From Acephala macrosclerotiorum (lineage: Eukaryota; Ascomycota; Leotiomycetes; Helotiales; Mollisiaceae), in contig MU119235.1 of assembly GCA_014904845.1 (NCBI GenBank), forward strand, positions 6,138 through 70,137: a DNA stretch of 64,000 nt, in the 5' to 3' direction. The notes under the pieces were generated by a model. It was not told the DNA's origin. It saw only the letters and a program-made list of their open reading frames with translations, and did no database searches. The position numbers and the translations under genes were made by a program. Shown here piece after piece: positions 42,879 to 55,160 of this stretch (positions within the stretch are counted from its first letter, which is position 1; every line of letters starts with the position of its first letter).

Positions 42879-43432
42879 CGGGAAAGGCGAATGTAACGGT
42901 CATGGGAATCATTGCAGGCGCCGTGGAAGTCGTCGTCGCAGGAACTATTTGTTGTACAGAAGTGAGGTGTTGAGAATGAAATAAGGTTAGCGAAAGGCAA
43001 AACTCTACTAACCGTTCTTAGACTAGAGCAAAAGTAGTACGTACCTTTGCACTCATCCATTCTTGTTCTTATCACAAACCTAGGATATAGGACCGGTCAA
43101 GAAATTATTTTAGATTCAGCGTACCTTTATTAGAGAAGGAAGAAATAAGAGCTCATAGACCTGGTGATAGAAGGAAAGCAGCACGTGATCTTCGTATTAT
43201 GTAGGTACGAAGGACGGGTATTTACCTGACTACAGAGAGTCACTAGCTTTTCGAATTTAGAAGCAGGTCTCCAATTGGCATCTTTTGGGATTGTCCTACT
43301 CTCACAATCTCCCATCCTGACCTGGCATACTCAGCATCCTCAAAGCTAGCAGAGCATTGCGTCTATGTCCTTTAGCCGAAAGCACATCCAGTATTTCATT
43401 GCTTTCCGATTCTTCTCTGCAAAGTCTTATTC
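42879..43432. other. Intergenic region, possible upstream exons
   Basis: On the minus strand a Met at 43315 begins a short natural-looking stretch (MGDCESRTIPKDANWRPASK) ending at a GTAAAT donor, and further GT/AG pairs follow toward 42912. I could not join them in one frame, so no gene is called; they might be 5' exons of the ketopantoate-reductase-like gene or a separate small gene. Confidence 0.3.
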
Positions 43433-46400
43433 TCATCTATATGAAGGTTTGTAGCGCTTCACATCCCTATAGTCGCTTTGGTCAGGACTTCTAAGACGGT
43501 AAGAATCTCGAACTTCAACCCCGCGTCCTCGACATATCCTGTTCAACTCTCGAAACAATTTCTCCGACTCTCTCGGAAACTCTCTTGGCTCATCTGCCAG
43601 GTATGCAGTATGGAGGATGTTCATGGGAGTGGGACGATTTCCCACATCCCCATTGCAAACCACTGATGTGTGTAAGTCAGCCCCTCCTCGAAGCAAAACT
43701 ATTATAACACCTATGTACTGTCGCCGAAGCTCCGAGGTCTTCTCGCCTGGCTTGAATTTGGAGATACAACTCAAAGCTCGCTGCCATGCACTGCATTTCC
43801 CGAAATAGCATGTGTTGGGATTCCCGCCATTTCCGACCAGTATGGAGGCCATTTGTACGCTGGGAAAAGGACGAAGCTGGGGATTGTCTCCTGGTATGAG
43901 GTAGTCGTAAGTTGAAGGAGATTCTGGAAGGGTGAGATAATGGAGAAGTGATGGCGGTTGAGGCGTCGTTTCTATCTTTTTAGAGACATAAGATGTGAGA
44001 TTGTAGACCACAGCCCATGGCAAGGAAGAGTAGCGGTCCAGGAAATACTGGCTGGGGGTGGTCCCATCCGGCATCGCTCCTTTGTCTCTCTCGATGAAAT
44101 CCTCGTTCTTTTCGAAACTTTCGCTCCATTCGTTTCTCTCTCCATCACTGTCCTCCTTGTCATCATCAAAATCACCTGCAGACTCTTCCTCATTGACTGC
44201 CCCGGGTTCACCTTTTTGGTCATCACCTCCAAGCACATGCGCCGAGGTACCTTTTTCCAAATAACCGGTCCAACGAGAATTTATTTCTGCAGATTGGCCC
44301 AGTGTCTTGGTGAGAAATGTCCCAAGTTGGTCATGGAGATTGGTGCGAGGTTCTAGAGTCTTCGCATTGGCATCAGAGGCATAAACTAAGGCAGGCGATA
44401 GCGTACTCCAGAAATCTTCCATATCCTCAGTACTTGAAACGTAACGACTCTTGATAGTCAACAATCGTATCGAAGCTTCCAGTAAGGAAACAGTAGGATC
44501 AAAGGATGTATCAGCAGTGTGTGATAAGAGGCGGCTCCAGATGTCCTTTCTCTCGACGAAATCCCTTGCAGTTCTGTGTAAGTACACTATCTCGGTGAAG
44601 GGAATTGTCGAGAACATATAAGGACACGGCTCAAGTAGACCAGCACATCTAGCAGTAAGGCGAACAAGGGTGTCCTCGCAAAGGTTGCGCAGTTCCTGCG
44701 ATTTATAGTCTGGGAATTCCTCACTCGCCGAGCTCTTCGCATGAGCCAAGTGAAGGTCTAATAAATTAAAAGATACAGGAGGTTGATCCCGTTTTGATAG
44801 CGGCTCTCGTACTCCCGAGCTCTTCATGCTAATTGGAATGTCTGAGCGGCCCACTCAATGTATGTAGGCTCTTTCTCGATGAGACTTATGAAATGCTCGT
44901 ACAGAGGCTCGAGCTCCTTCGGTAAAAGTCGAAGGCGCCTGCGAAGGTCCTCTGGCTCGTCGCGATTTCGGATGCCTTTGATCAATGACTTGACTACGAT
45001 CTTGACCCAAAGAAAGACACCATCTGCTTTCTGGACAATTTCTTCCAGCAGTTCGTTTGCCGAACACGCATCCTTCTGGATTGGTCCTTTGAAAGCGATG
45101 TTGTTGTGCAGCTTGTGGTTGACGTAATGCTGAATGTCGGTGTATGTCAGGTCCTGCAGTCGTAGACTTGGACAGTCTTTGAAGAGATCCTGGAATACCA
45201 CCCACGGTCTGCTGGCTACGCAAAATTTGACATTCGGGGATTCAGAAACGGCCTTGAAGGTCTCCGCCAGCTCCTCATGATCCCCTTCATATTCATCAAG
45301 CCCGTCCACAAAGAGGCAAATCTTGACTGGAAAGACCGTTTGTTTGTCTAGCATCTTGAACGCATCCATGCATTGTTCTAGCGATGTCGAGCACTTTCTG
45401 GGAAGCGATCTGGTTTGTACAAGGTTTGAATATACTTCGGCCCAATTAGAAGGGAAGACAATAGGAATAAGGTGCGGACATTGACGAAGTACGTCGAATA
45501 AGAGCGCCCTCATAAGCCCAATCTGGGACCTCTGTTCAGAAAACCCGCTGTTCCAGAAGAAGAAAGTAGAAGAGCACAGGGGACTGTCTCCAGCCCAAGC
45601 TATTAAAGCCTTTTGTGTTGTTGTGTGGCAATTGTAGATGTGTTTCATTAGCGTTGACTTTCCAGAGCCGGCTTTGCCATTTATCCAGTACAATCCAGTA
45701 CCGTTCTCAAGCCATTCCATGAAATTGCTCCACGGGACTTGTTCTTTGTTTGAATGGCGGAAGATCCAATCGAAAGTCTGCTGGTAGGCTGGCTCTACCT
45801 GTTCGTACCGATTTGTCATGAAAGCATACTCAAGACGTTGGAGCAGCTCCCTTTGCACAAGACCCTGAATGCGGGCCTCCTCTTCTTCCGTAATACTGAA
45901 CGCTTTGATAGTTGAATCTAGTTCATTAGTGATGATATCGAGGCGTGCGATGAGCTGCGCAAGCGCAGCCATCTGCTTCTGTAGCACATGCACATTAGAG
46001 CTTGATCTGGCACTATTGCGGTGACTTTCGGACAGTGCTGCAATAATATTCCGATGTTGGATATCCGGGTGGTCAAATTCTATGGAATGATGCAGATAGT
46101 CTGGATCAAGTCTGTCACTGCGAAGATGTCAGCTTCAAATCTCTCATTTGGTGAGAGGTAAGTACCTCAACGACAATAGAACGTGCGTTTCTAGCGCCGC
46201 TGTGAATGTGACAAGCCGCTGTTCTAGGGACTCGATTTCTACCTTTGACCACGTCGCCTTGATAGCTTGTCGTAAGCTCTTCCAAACTTTCTGCTTCTTT
46301 TTCACGTTCAATGTTTCCATTAGGTCAAGTAGATCCTTGGCCACACCAGCTGCATCATCGCATATTTTGTGAAAGTTACTCTCGAGGTTTTGCGCTTCCT

Positions 46401-46620
46401 TTGTAGTGGAACGCTCTGAAAGAGGGTCTTGAACATGTTGTCGAAACCTGAGGATGACTACCTGAAGATCGCTGGTAACTAGGGCGAAAGCCTCGCTTAT
46501 GGGCAATAAAGTACCTTCCGTGGGATTATATATCTGTTTAGTCCCGGAGAGGAGATTGGTCCCGAAGGAGCTAAATTGGATGATATTGCCAGCAAGAGAC
46601 AATATTTTGAAGGGATCCAT
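43433..46620 (-). CDS. NACHT STAND (NLR-like) protein, frame broken in the middle
   Basis: Minus-strand exon 1 is 46620-46166 and exon 2 starts at 46117. The N-terminal ~150 residues (MDPFKILSLAGNIIQFSSFG) match the helical N-terminal domain of fungal STAND proteins. The NACHT domain follows: Walker A GKAGSGKSTLMKHIY, Walker B KICLFVDGLDEYEG, then CVASRPWVVFQDLF and ADGVFLWVKIVVKSLIKGI. Such proteins are thought to act as intracellular sensors in fungal non-self recognition. After AAQTFQLA the frame hits TGA (44824-44826). The natural continuation (DQPPVSFNLLDLHLAHAKSS) lies in another frame to the stop at 43433. No intron of plausible size bridges this, so I infer a frameshift and a probable pseudogene. 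The stop and the first Met of the second frame overlap as ATGA. No WD or ankyrin repeats are present at the C-terminus. Confidence 0.75.
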
Positions 46621-47666
46621 AACGAGGCTGTAGCATCCAAGTCGAAGCCGGTGTCGAATCGTTCGAGGCCAAGTCAGAGATAAGGTTTATTGGGTGAAGT
46701 CAGACATGTGATGGCGAAGCATCTCTTGTTCACGGGAAAGTTGAACCAGCGGACAGATGGTGTTTGACGAAGCTGTTGTTACCTAGCTCAGCCTCAAAAA
46801 TATGGAAAAGGGTGGTTTAATTGGTACGCGAGAGCAGATACGTCCAAATTCTGTCGAAAAACCGAGTGGTCTGCCCAACCGCCTGTCCATAATATCTCTT
46901 CTGGGTCTGTAATGGCCCATGGGGTAATCCGGGTGGCGATGTTTAACAATTAAAAGGGCCTGTACTTCGTGTACCTCAGGCGAAGTTGCAGTCCCAATTG
47001 TGATCGAGCGCTTTAAGTGGCTAAAATCGGAGACATTCCGTTTAAATCAAGCCTCACGCATAATATCAGCCTCAGGGTCATCGTCTTTCAGAAAATTGTA
47101 AATGTACCAGGCCTCTCAATGGTAGAACCTCTCAAGAAAGGCGCATGGAAACCCATATCAATGATCAAATCATCATATCACCCTTCTTCATCCAGTCTGC
47201 ACAGCTCGTTCCTGCCTTTTCCATTCCTCGCGCTGCTTCTTCTTGAACAGCTTGTAGATCCACTTCATGATTGTAAGTTGGTAGAGGAATTTCATTTTGC
47301 TGACATGCGACGAAATTTCTGCTATTTGAATAGAACGAAGAAAACAAAAAGTAGAGATGGGGGAAGACACTCGTCTATTGATTGATGTTCGATTATGACT
47401 GACGAAAAAAAATGACGTCGCGATGGCCTACCGGAGATACCTCCACTAGCGAACGATGAGCCTGACCCCCTTTTCTCAATCTCGAGCACGTGCAAGGCCA
47501 AAGTCCATCTGAAGCAATAACATTATCGTTTCTTCATTGTCCCATCAGCTCCGGACATTTCGTCCAATATTCCAGTTCCAAAAATGCATCCCCCTCCCAG
47601 TTGCTCAACATGCATGCAGAGCTCCCAATTCCAAAGCCCGGAACTCCACTGATGCTATTCACTCAT
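46621..47666. other. Intergenic region with a repeat copy
   Basis: 5' flank of the STAND gene, holding the second copy of the MITE-like repeat (46828-46973), then the 3' flank of the Apc1 gene. Open frames here (47017-47385 and 47490-47783) have no protein-like features. Confidence 0.4.
46828..46973. mobile_element. MITE-like element, copy 2 (diverged, one end lost)
   Basis: Matches the interior and right end of the element at 10097-10256 over about 140 bases with many substitutions and small indels. Shared blocks include TCCAAATxCTGTCGAAAA, GTCTGCCCAA.CGCCTG and CCTGTACTTCGT. The right terminal repeat is present; the left one is not recognisable. It sits about 210 bases upstream of the STAND gene start. 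Confidence 0.5.
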
Positions 47667-50600
47667 CTATTCTTCAGAAGCCATCATCCACGTCTTGGCT
47701 TTGAGTCTGTCAACCACCTCTCTCCTAATCCACTGCACATCTCTCCCTTCACTTGTGGCTTGATCAGCCCACTCGAACAATAGTCGGAGGCCCAACAGAC
47801 GATCTTTCTTCCCGCTATCAAGAGTGGCGTGCTCCAACACCAATCGTGCATCAACCACCGTCTCTGCCGTTCCAGCATGCACAGCAATAGCACCACCGTG
47901 GTCTGGCGGTAGGACCAAAGCTCTCTCAGCCTTTGTCAGAGACGCGAAAGCGGGGAGTTCGAAGATCCATTCGAGGGCATGAGGAGTATTTGCATCCGAA
48001 TCATTCAAAGCTTGCAAAGTGGCTTGGAAGGGAGAAGTGGTGGCGTCATGAGCCGGTCGTCGACGGACGTAGATTGTCTGGGTCGATCTGAATGAAGCGA
48101 TGTGCGTCTGGTTCTTCTCAAGATCAAGGACAATGTTCCAGTACTCGGGACTATCTGTCCGTACGGTCTTGATCTGGTCTAATTCCGGTAGTAGACAAGG
48201 TGTGTGACGCTGAGTTTGGGTGCCGTTTCGCATGGTGACGATTATCGGAATTGGGACAGGCTGGTTGGTATCGATGTCTCTCGCAATGAGGCATCGATTT
48301 TCAGCTGCCATGACCCAGAAGTGGCGGAAGGCTTGGAGGTGCGATTTATTATCCTGTACTGATGAAGGGAAGATCGGGTAGAATGCAACCAGCAATGCGG
48401 CAATGGCTAGGTTTGATGTGCCAAACGTAAAGGTCCCACCTCCAAGAAACAAAGCACCTATTGCCAGGTGAGCTGCAAGATGACTGCCATATGGGGTCTC
48501 GCTGTCGTCTCGTCCATGCATCGAACGCAGTCTTCGGAATGTCACCAAGTCTCCAGTACCCGCCATGACAGTTGCAACAGAAAGCCCCATGAGATCTTGG
48601 CAATTTCGAACTGTATTTCTCGTAAGCTTCTTGTCGAACGTATTGGCTTCTAATCGACAAATCCTCATGAATTGGTCGAGATAATGGATTAGTAAGTCAC
48701 GAACAGGCAGTGATGCTGACCCTGCAAACCGCAGGGCGATGCTGAAGCAGAGTCCGGTGAGAATATCGTAGAATGGAAGATCAATGCTCGTGAGACTGGT
48801 AATACTTTCCAGTGTGCTACGATGGCGATATGACTCAGGTAGGTTGGCTTTGATCCAGGAGAGTGAAGGATCAATTTTATTCCACATGATTAGATGTCGA
48901 GCCAAGGTGCGAAGCAGGAAGATGTCAGGGCGGACATAATCGAATTGAAGTAGCGAATCTGGAACATCGATCTTCCTCGCTAAGACTTGATTCTCTGACT
49001 TCATGAAGATGAGTGCAATTGCCACAACAGCTGCGGCGGTCGCCTTGTCGAGAACGTGAGTGAGATCGACCTTCTTGGTCCCAGCAGCAAGTGCAAGAAG
49101 CCTTTCGGTAAGCCGCATGTCGTGGAGTCCGCGGAGGTCAGAACCCTTTCCCAGATTAATGAAGCCTAGCGCAAACCCAGCTGCTAGGCGGTATCCTTCG
49201 TTGCGCAATGGCTCTCCATCATCGACTTCTGTATCAATGTGCTCAATCTCTGACACCATGATTTCACTCATTCGACGATGTTGTGTATTACAATAGAGTA
49301 AACCAATGCCCATGATACCTGTTGTCTGGGTAAGCGGAGACAGGTTTAGTTCTGCGGCTCCTACAGGAAGCATCCGCGTTACGTGAACAGACAACAATCT
49401 CGTGATGAGATTGTCCATCGTGCCGATATACGAGGCAGCTAGGCCAAGCAGTAGACCAATCGAAGTCATCGTATGCTTAGGAGTCAGGTACTTGAATGCA
49501 ACCCACTTGGCGAGCGACTTCAAATGCCCATTCAATCCCAAGGCCAGTAAGAATCCAGCATGTCGGTTGTTCAGATCTGGAACAGGCTTGTTGTATAGGA
49601 TCCATGACGTATCGATGCCCTTTGCATCGCGAGATATACTCAAGCCTGCAGCGACTCCTGAGTGGAAGAAAGCCCAGCCTATTTTCTCTTCGGAAAATGC
49701 AGCTTTGTCGGCCCCAACGGTGTTGTTGTCTGGTTTCATAACACAACTCAAATTAAAACCAGGAAGATGCCATTTTTGAGTTAACAGTGGTACTCGGGCG
49801 CTGAAGTATATCAATCCTCTGCCTGAAGGTATTGCGAGCGTGCGGTAGGCGAGCATTTGAGCATGCTCTTTCTGTGCTTCCAGTAATTCCGACTCGGACC
49901 ATGTGGGCTGAGGCTTTACCCTTGCTATGGTAGGTTTAGAAGTATTGAGAATGTTCATAGCTTCGTTCATTCTCCTATCATCCTTGAAAATGGAGCGTGT
50001 GATGGATTGCCGATCGACCTCAGCAGAGCCATCGAAAGGCCCGGAAGTTTCTGGCTCTGCTGCAAAGTTGCAAATGACGTGCACGTCAAGGTTCGCTTCA
50101 TGAGAAGGTGCCTACAGCGGTTAGCGATTGATTTCCAGTTGATAGTGGAGGTATACTTTACCAATAGAGTTGATTGCATTTGACGAGGTCGCTCTCCAGG
50201 CTTCAATAGCATGGTGACATCTTCGCGTCCCACCAAAGCGAGCAATTCCTTACTCCAATTTGCTGGTGGCTCGGTCTGACTCTGTACTACCGCCTCTTGC
50301 AGCGGGACCAAAATGGATTCAGGCAGAGTCTCCAGCAGAAGTGAGTCTGCTCCTGCAGCGGACAGAGCTTCCACAAACTGGACAGCCGACCAGCTGGGTT
50401 GCATTGCGCTAAAGAAATGTTCGAATAGAAGCGTTCTCGGTGTTAGCCTGTTCCATTGGTCAAGGTCCTGAGCATTCTTGCTGGAAGACTCCGACCGGGA
50501 TGCGACGAACTGAGGAAGCGTCATGAAAGGCATCAAAACCTGAGAGTTCAGGCAAGCTTGGATCCAATTATAGACTGCAGGGCAGTCAAATGTCTCAGGA

Positions 50601-53600
50601 ACCATAGCCCTGACAGGAGAATCTAGAAAGTTTTAGCCTTGATTCATCCAAACTCATAGGCTAGGCATCTTACCATTATCGTAATCTAGGTCGATCAGTG
50701 AAGCGTCCTCATATGTATAGTACTGAATCCAAGTATCCCATCCCAACCACCTTGAAATCTGAGCTAAAATCGGACTTAAACTAACGATACCAGCCGACAG
50801 AGAGTCTGCCATGGTGGTGTCCAATTTCTGCTCCTCATTCCAGAGGTGAAGTCCGACGAAAATATCAGCAAGAGCGGCTTTTCGGACCTCGATGTTTTTG
50901 GTCCCCGAAGTAGGCAGACAGCCTGACATTGAATCCTGACCAAATCTTGTGGCTGCAAAGTCTCGAGCAAGTTTGACATGTTTTCGGACGAACGATAAAC
51001 TGTCATCACCGCTTGTATGAAAGATCGAAGTCGCAGTATCAGAGCTTAGAGATGAGGCATCCGCTTCTACTCGCTCTGTAAGCCATTTCCATCCAGTATT
51101 CGCAGCCCATTCTGGCACTGGGTTGCCATTCGATGTTTCTTCCATTTGCATCAAGTCCCAATTCTCAGAGTCTGACTGAGCTCCACTACTTGATCTCAGA
51201 AAGCCGCGAGACTTTTTCTTTGCGTGCGTTTGATGGGGCTGAGCTTTGGAGGTACTCAAGGCGAGGGCCAAACAGAACATTGTGATCGCAAGAGCTGACC
51301 ACTCTGTGTCGACAGTTTGGAGAGACTCAAGTCGAATCCATTGCATAACATTCCACCAGAATACCAAGACACCCTCTCCACCTCTGGATCCAGGTAGGAC
51401 GGCCCTACACACTTCTAGATGCTTTCGGACGTGAGGATTGCGAGGTTGAAGCACGAGTTGGAGTTGGTGCATCTTCTCTTCGTCATCAACTAGGTCAACG
51501 ATTCCACCTGGCTTTGTATTGCGCAGTCCTCGCAAAGCACGAGGCCCCTGGCTAAGCACCCGCTTGAATCCGCCTTCTCGTTTGGCACACGGAATAGGAT
51601 TGTGGCTTAAGTTGCGCGTGTTGCTGATGATAAATTGGCCAGGAAGAGGAACCTTCATCAAAACACTCCACGGTGCTTGCAGGCTGAGCTCCCCATAGCC
51701 ATCAGGCGTTTCAGTGAGGACCAGTATGCGGGAGACTTGGCCATCATCAATCCGGCAAGCGTCGATCACTCCTTTGGCTCTCATAACATGACCCAGAGTA
51801 ACCACGCTCACGTCTTTCTCGGACGATGCCACATTGTTAGGGTTGTGACTGAGATCGGCGTCGACCTTGTGGACTTTCAGATATAGAGTCAACACAAGGA
51901 GCTTCTTCTCATCGGGATCCAGAATACAAATCACGATGGTGTTTCCCTGTTTATCATCCGCTGCTGATGGTGGCGCGGTAAGGGTAAATATCTTGCATTG
52001 TGCGGCTGCAGGTACATGCTGAGTGGAGTAGCGAACGTTTGTGTGTTCCGCAGGTACACTACAAATGTTTGTGAGAACAATTTCTTGCCTGAGAGCATCA
52101 AATTCTTCGTCGTCAAGGCCCATACTGTGAAAGCCCTCGAAGTCACCGCCAGCACGCAATTCATCTAGGAGGTCATCCACAGGTGCTTCGAGAAAGCTGT
52201 TGATGCTCTGATTGAACTGTGTAGGCTGTGCAAAACTTGTTCCATTTGCTCCTGGGTAGGTGCCAATGCTGTTCCTGATGTGTTGGCTGCCAAGCGATTC
52301 TCCACGCCGGCTGGGTTGATGACCAGTAACTAATTCTGAAAAAGCAGAGCGTTCATGAGAGGCAGACAGATCAGCTCTTGCAAGCATCGAGCTAACCCGT
52401 CTGGATTTCCTTCTGGGTATTGTACTACCTTCGAAGTCCGGGTCAAGGGATGAAACCAAATCGGCGATTTCGTCTTTAGATTCATCGTTCTTTGCTGGTT
52501 TCCTGCTCATTATCTGTGGGTTTCCTCCCATGCTCTCTCGTAGTGTAGATTGTCCGTTTCCAACAGGTGTGGTAGCTCCAGTTCCTGAGCCAGGCACAAA
52601 AGAGCTTCTCCTCCGAGACACGGCCCCGCTTGGCACCCGTTGCTTGTGTGTGGTATTGGATCCTTCCTCAATATATGCAAACTTCCAAACGCTGTACATG
52701 CTTGTCTCTCGATTCAAAGTGATGGCGAGAATAAGAGGATTGCTACTCGTCTTGGGAGAGAATTCGTCTCGACGAGACACATGGAGAATTTCCTCTGCGG
52801 TATCTAATGCAGTGATCTTCGTAGAACTTCGTCTGTGTCTGCGGGCCTCCGTCTTAGGGGATTGTGTGACCACCAGACCCATCTCAGCGAGGGGGTCGGA
52901 CAGTGAAAACAATCGAGGCCAATTCGAATCATTTTTCAGTGAAGGTGGATCCCACATATCCTTCAATGTCGAGTGTGGTATAGTCATCTGCTTCGGTGCC
53001 CCCAGGTCGGCTATCGAGAAAGTAGACTGCTGCGAGCTTGCGGCCGACCATGGCTGCGGTTGGGAGGAAACGAAAGAGTTTGGAGGTACTCGTGGAAACT
53101 TGAGAGAAGCTGCAACAAGATTATCTACCCGTAGCTTGCGCTGTATGATGAGGCCATTTGGAGTGGCAGAAGCTGACTCGACCTCAAACGGCAGATGTAT
53201 AACATGGCTTGTACCAGAGAGGAAGTAGACATGGGCCTGTGTCTTCAGGAAGACAACAACTGCTGTTTCCCTACGCTCCTTAGCCCGCTGCTTCGGTGAC
53301 GATGTTCCTTCTTTTGTACCAAGAGGTCCAAGACTTGGAAATGTCGTCAACAGAGCCTGCGTGACCTCCTCGCTCTCCAGGTCGAATTTGTAGCTCTTTC
53401 GAAAGATGCCCCCTCGAGACCATATCACACTCCGCGGAGTAACCAAAAGCTCGTCATCGTCGAAATGCGCCTCTGTATGATCATCGCAGTAGTTGAGCCA
53501 TTTATAGGAATCGCTGGGCGGATCTGGGGGCACGAGCCGTTCTTGTATCGCATATTGCAGCCCTGTAGGCTGATGAAGGCCTAACGAAGTGACCGAAGCC

Positions 53601-53602
53601 AT
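47667..53602 (-). CDS. apc1: Anaphase-promoting complex subunit 1 (BimE/Apc1)
   Basis: Minus-strand exons 53602-50674, 50622-50162 and 50111-47667 give 1944 residues. Apc1 is the largest scaffold of the APC/C ubiquitin ligase, which targets securin and B-type cyclins for destruction in mitosis; the Aspergillus nidulans orthologue is BimE. The N-terminal part contains the beta-propeller-like Apc1 region (ELLVTPRSVIWSRGGIFRK, SSPKQRAKERRETAVVVFLK, HVYFLSGTSHVIHLPFEVES). The C-terminal exon holds proteasome/cyclosome-type repeats: GFLLALGLNGHLKSLAKW, TMTSIGLLLGLAASYIGTMD, TGIMGIGLLYCNTQHRRMSE and AAGFALGFINLGKGSDLRGL. A Ser-rich phosphorylation-type loop lies around residues 330-480 (for example TIPRRKSRRVSSMLARAD). 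Introns are 50-51 bases with good signals. The length is close to other filamentous-fungal Apc1 proteins. Confidence 0.95.
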
Positions 53603-54661
53603 TCTTCAGGGGCAGTCCGGGTCACCGACGCGTAGAAATTGGCATTTCGTAAGGCAGGCAAGCCGGGGTTTCGATACGTTCAGTGGCAGAGGAGGATCGC
53701 AGGCTTGATTGTTGACTTTTTAGGACGCGTTTGGTCGTAGACAAGGCTGAGCAACCGCTAGAGGGAGAAAAGGCTGCGTTTCGTGCACGGACATCTGTAA
53801 AAGTGGGTCTCTAAATGCAAACTTCACTTCAGAGCAAAACTTGTCGTCAACCTCAGCTCTTAAATTCCAAGACTATGACAGCCAATCTTAATCTTGCTTG
53901 TAGCTCGACGTCTTGGACGTAGCAATTGCTGCATTTTTTAAAGATTGAGGAGATCTCTTGCTTCGCCGAGGCATTTGGACCTCTGCTTCTACTTTTTTTT
54001 CCATCCGCGTACTTGCTGCCTGTTGCAACTGTTTCCTAGCTGTCGATGGCAATATTTGGGAAACCAAAAGCTTGCCTGATTCGACGTTTGCATCTTGCAA
54101 TTGGCATCAATGGGGCATCATGTATGGCTTGAATGGTTCAGACGGCAGGCAGTATCCCAAGTCTAGCTCTGCAATCCTCCCGCCCCCAAAGCTTGATGTT
54201 GAACTCTAAACCAACAATCAATAGTAATCGCCAACCTTATAAGCATATTCAATTTTGTTCAATCAAAATGAACCTAGGCTCGCCTATCGTGTTGCCTGCT
54301 TTGGGAGTGTGCATGGTTGATTAGTAAACATCAGGAGGATGAGATCCCGGTTCCGGTCCCCTTGATCACCTTTCCAATGTTGGGATCTTTGCTTGCACGG
54401 AACGGATGTACTGAATTTGGTTATCTTGCCCAAATCGAGCCAATGCTCTGAAACAAAGGCGCACGGCTTGATGATGAAGAAGTTGAGTAACATCAGGGGA
54501 ATCTAACACTACATGTCAAATCTATTATTTCGCGACGTATATAATGCTTGCCAAAGTCTGTTCATTCAATATCTGCTTCTATTCATATTCTCGTTCATAC
54601 GAACAAGCACTCAACATCTCAGTCATCAATAATTATCAAGTCTCTTCAAAGCAAAATCACC
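53603..54661. other. Divergent intergenic region
   Basis: Promoter side of both the Apc1 gene and the GFA-fold gene. Apart from the doubtful small frame at 53888-54100 nothing is seen. A TATATAATG string at 54538-54545 lies about 120 bases before the start at 54662. Confidence 0.4.
53888..54100 (-). CDS. Doubtful small basic protein
   Basis: A 70-residue frame starting MQDANVESGKLLVSQILPST with a Lys/Arg/Ser-rich second half (MPRRSKRSPQSLKNAAIATS). Composition is protein-like and resembles nuclear basic tails, but there is no known domain and no clear upstream exon. It could be the last exon of an unresolved gene or chance. Confidence 0.25.
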   Translation of the reverse strand: MQDANVESGKLLVSQILPSTARKQLQQAASTRMEKKVEAEVQMPRRSKRSPQSLKNAAIATSKTSSYKQD

Positions 54662-55099
54662 ATGCCCGAGTCTTCTTGCCTCTGCGGTGCGAACCGCATC
54701 AAATACAGCGAAACTCCCATCCTCAAGTTTCGTTGCCATTGCACCGACGAACGCAAGCTCACCGGAGCTGTCTTCGCTCTCAATATCCTCTGGTCAACCG
54801 ATGAGCTCGAAGTTCTCTCTGGCAAGCTCAGTGTCTGGGGAAAGAAGGCCAACAGCGGCAACATCATCTACAACCATTCATGTTCAACATGTGGAAGCCT
54901 CCTGTATCGTACCAGTGATGGCTATCCAGATGTGATGGTGATCAAAGCTGGTTGCATGGATGTTGAGAATGCGACTGAGACTTATGCTCCCGACGTCGAA
55001 ATCTTCACTAGGAGCAGAGCTCCTTATATCCCTGCGATCGAAGGTGCAAAGCAGGAATGGGCGGACTTCGGATCCGGACCTGGGCCTCAAGAAGTTTGA
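54662..55099 (+). CDS. GFA/CENP-V fold protein
   Basis: A single-exon protein of 145 residues. The family includes bacterial glutathione-dependent formaldehyde-activating enzyme and CENP-V; most fungal members have no proven substrate. Zinc-binding cysteines seen: SSCLCGANRIKY near residue 6, RCHCTDERKLTGAVFALNIL near 25, and CSTCGSLLYRTSDGYPDVMV near 80. In most relatives the second motif is C-H-C-x-x-C; here the last position is Glu (CHCTDE), so one zinc ligand is missing. The remainder of the fold (a final VIKAGCMDVEN stretch) is intact. The start at 54662 follows ACC and begins directly before the first motif; an in-frame ATG at 54548 would add 38 unrelated residues. Confidence 0.88.
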   Translation: MPESSCLCGANRIKYSETPILKFRCHCTDERKLTGAVFALNILWSTDELEVLSGKLSVWGKKANSGNIIYNHSCSTCGSLLYRTSDGYPDVMVIKAGCMDVENATETYAPDVEIFTRSRAPYIPAIEGAKQEWADFGSGPGPQEV

Positions 55100-55160
55100 A
55101 GCCGAAGAGTGAGATATTGGAGTTTGTGTGGCGATGCAAGGTAGCAACGAGGGGTTAGTG

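Noticed and set aside
44824..44860. An intron joining the two halves of the STAND gene
   Set aside because: The only donors before the stop would remove the conserved helix before AAQTFQLA or would be about 40 bases or less.
47017..47385. A 122-codon plus-strand frame downstream of Apc1
   Set aside because: No protein-like features; it overlaps equally long frames on the other strand.
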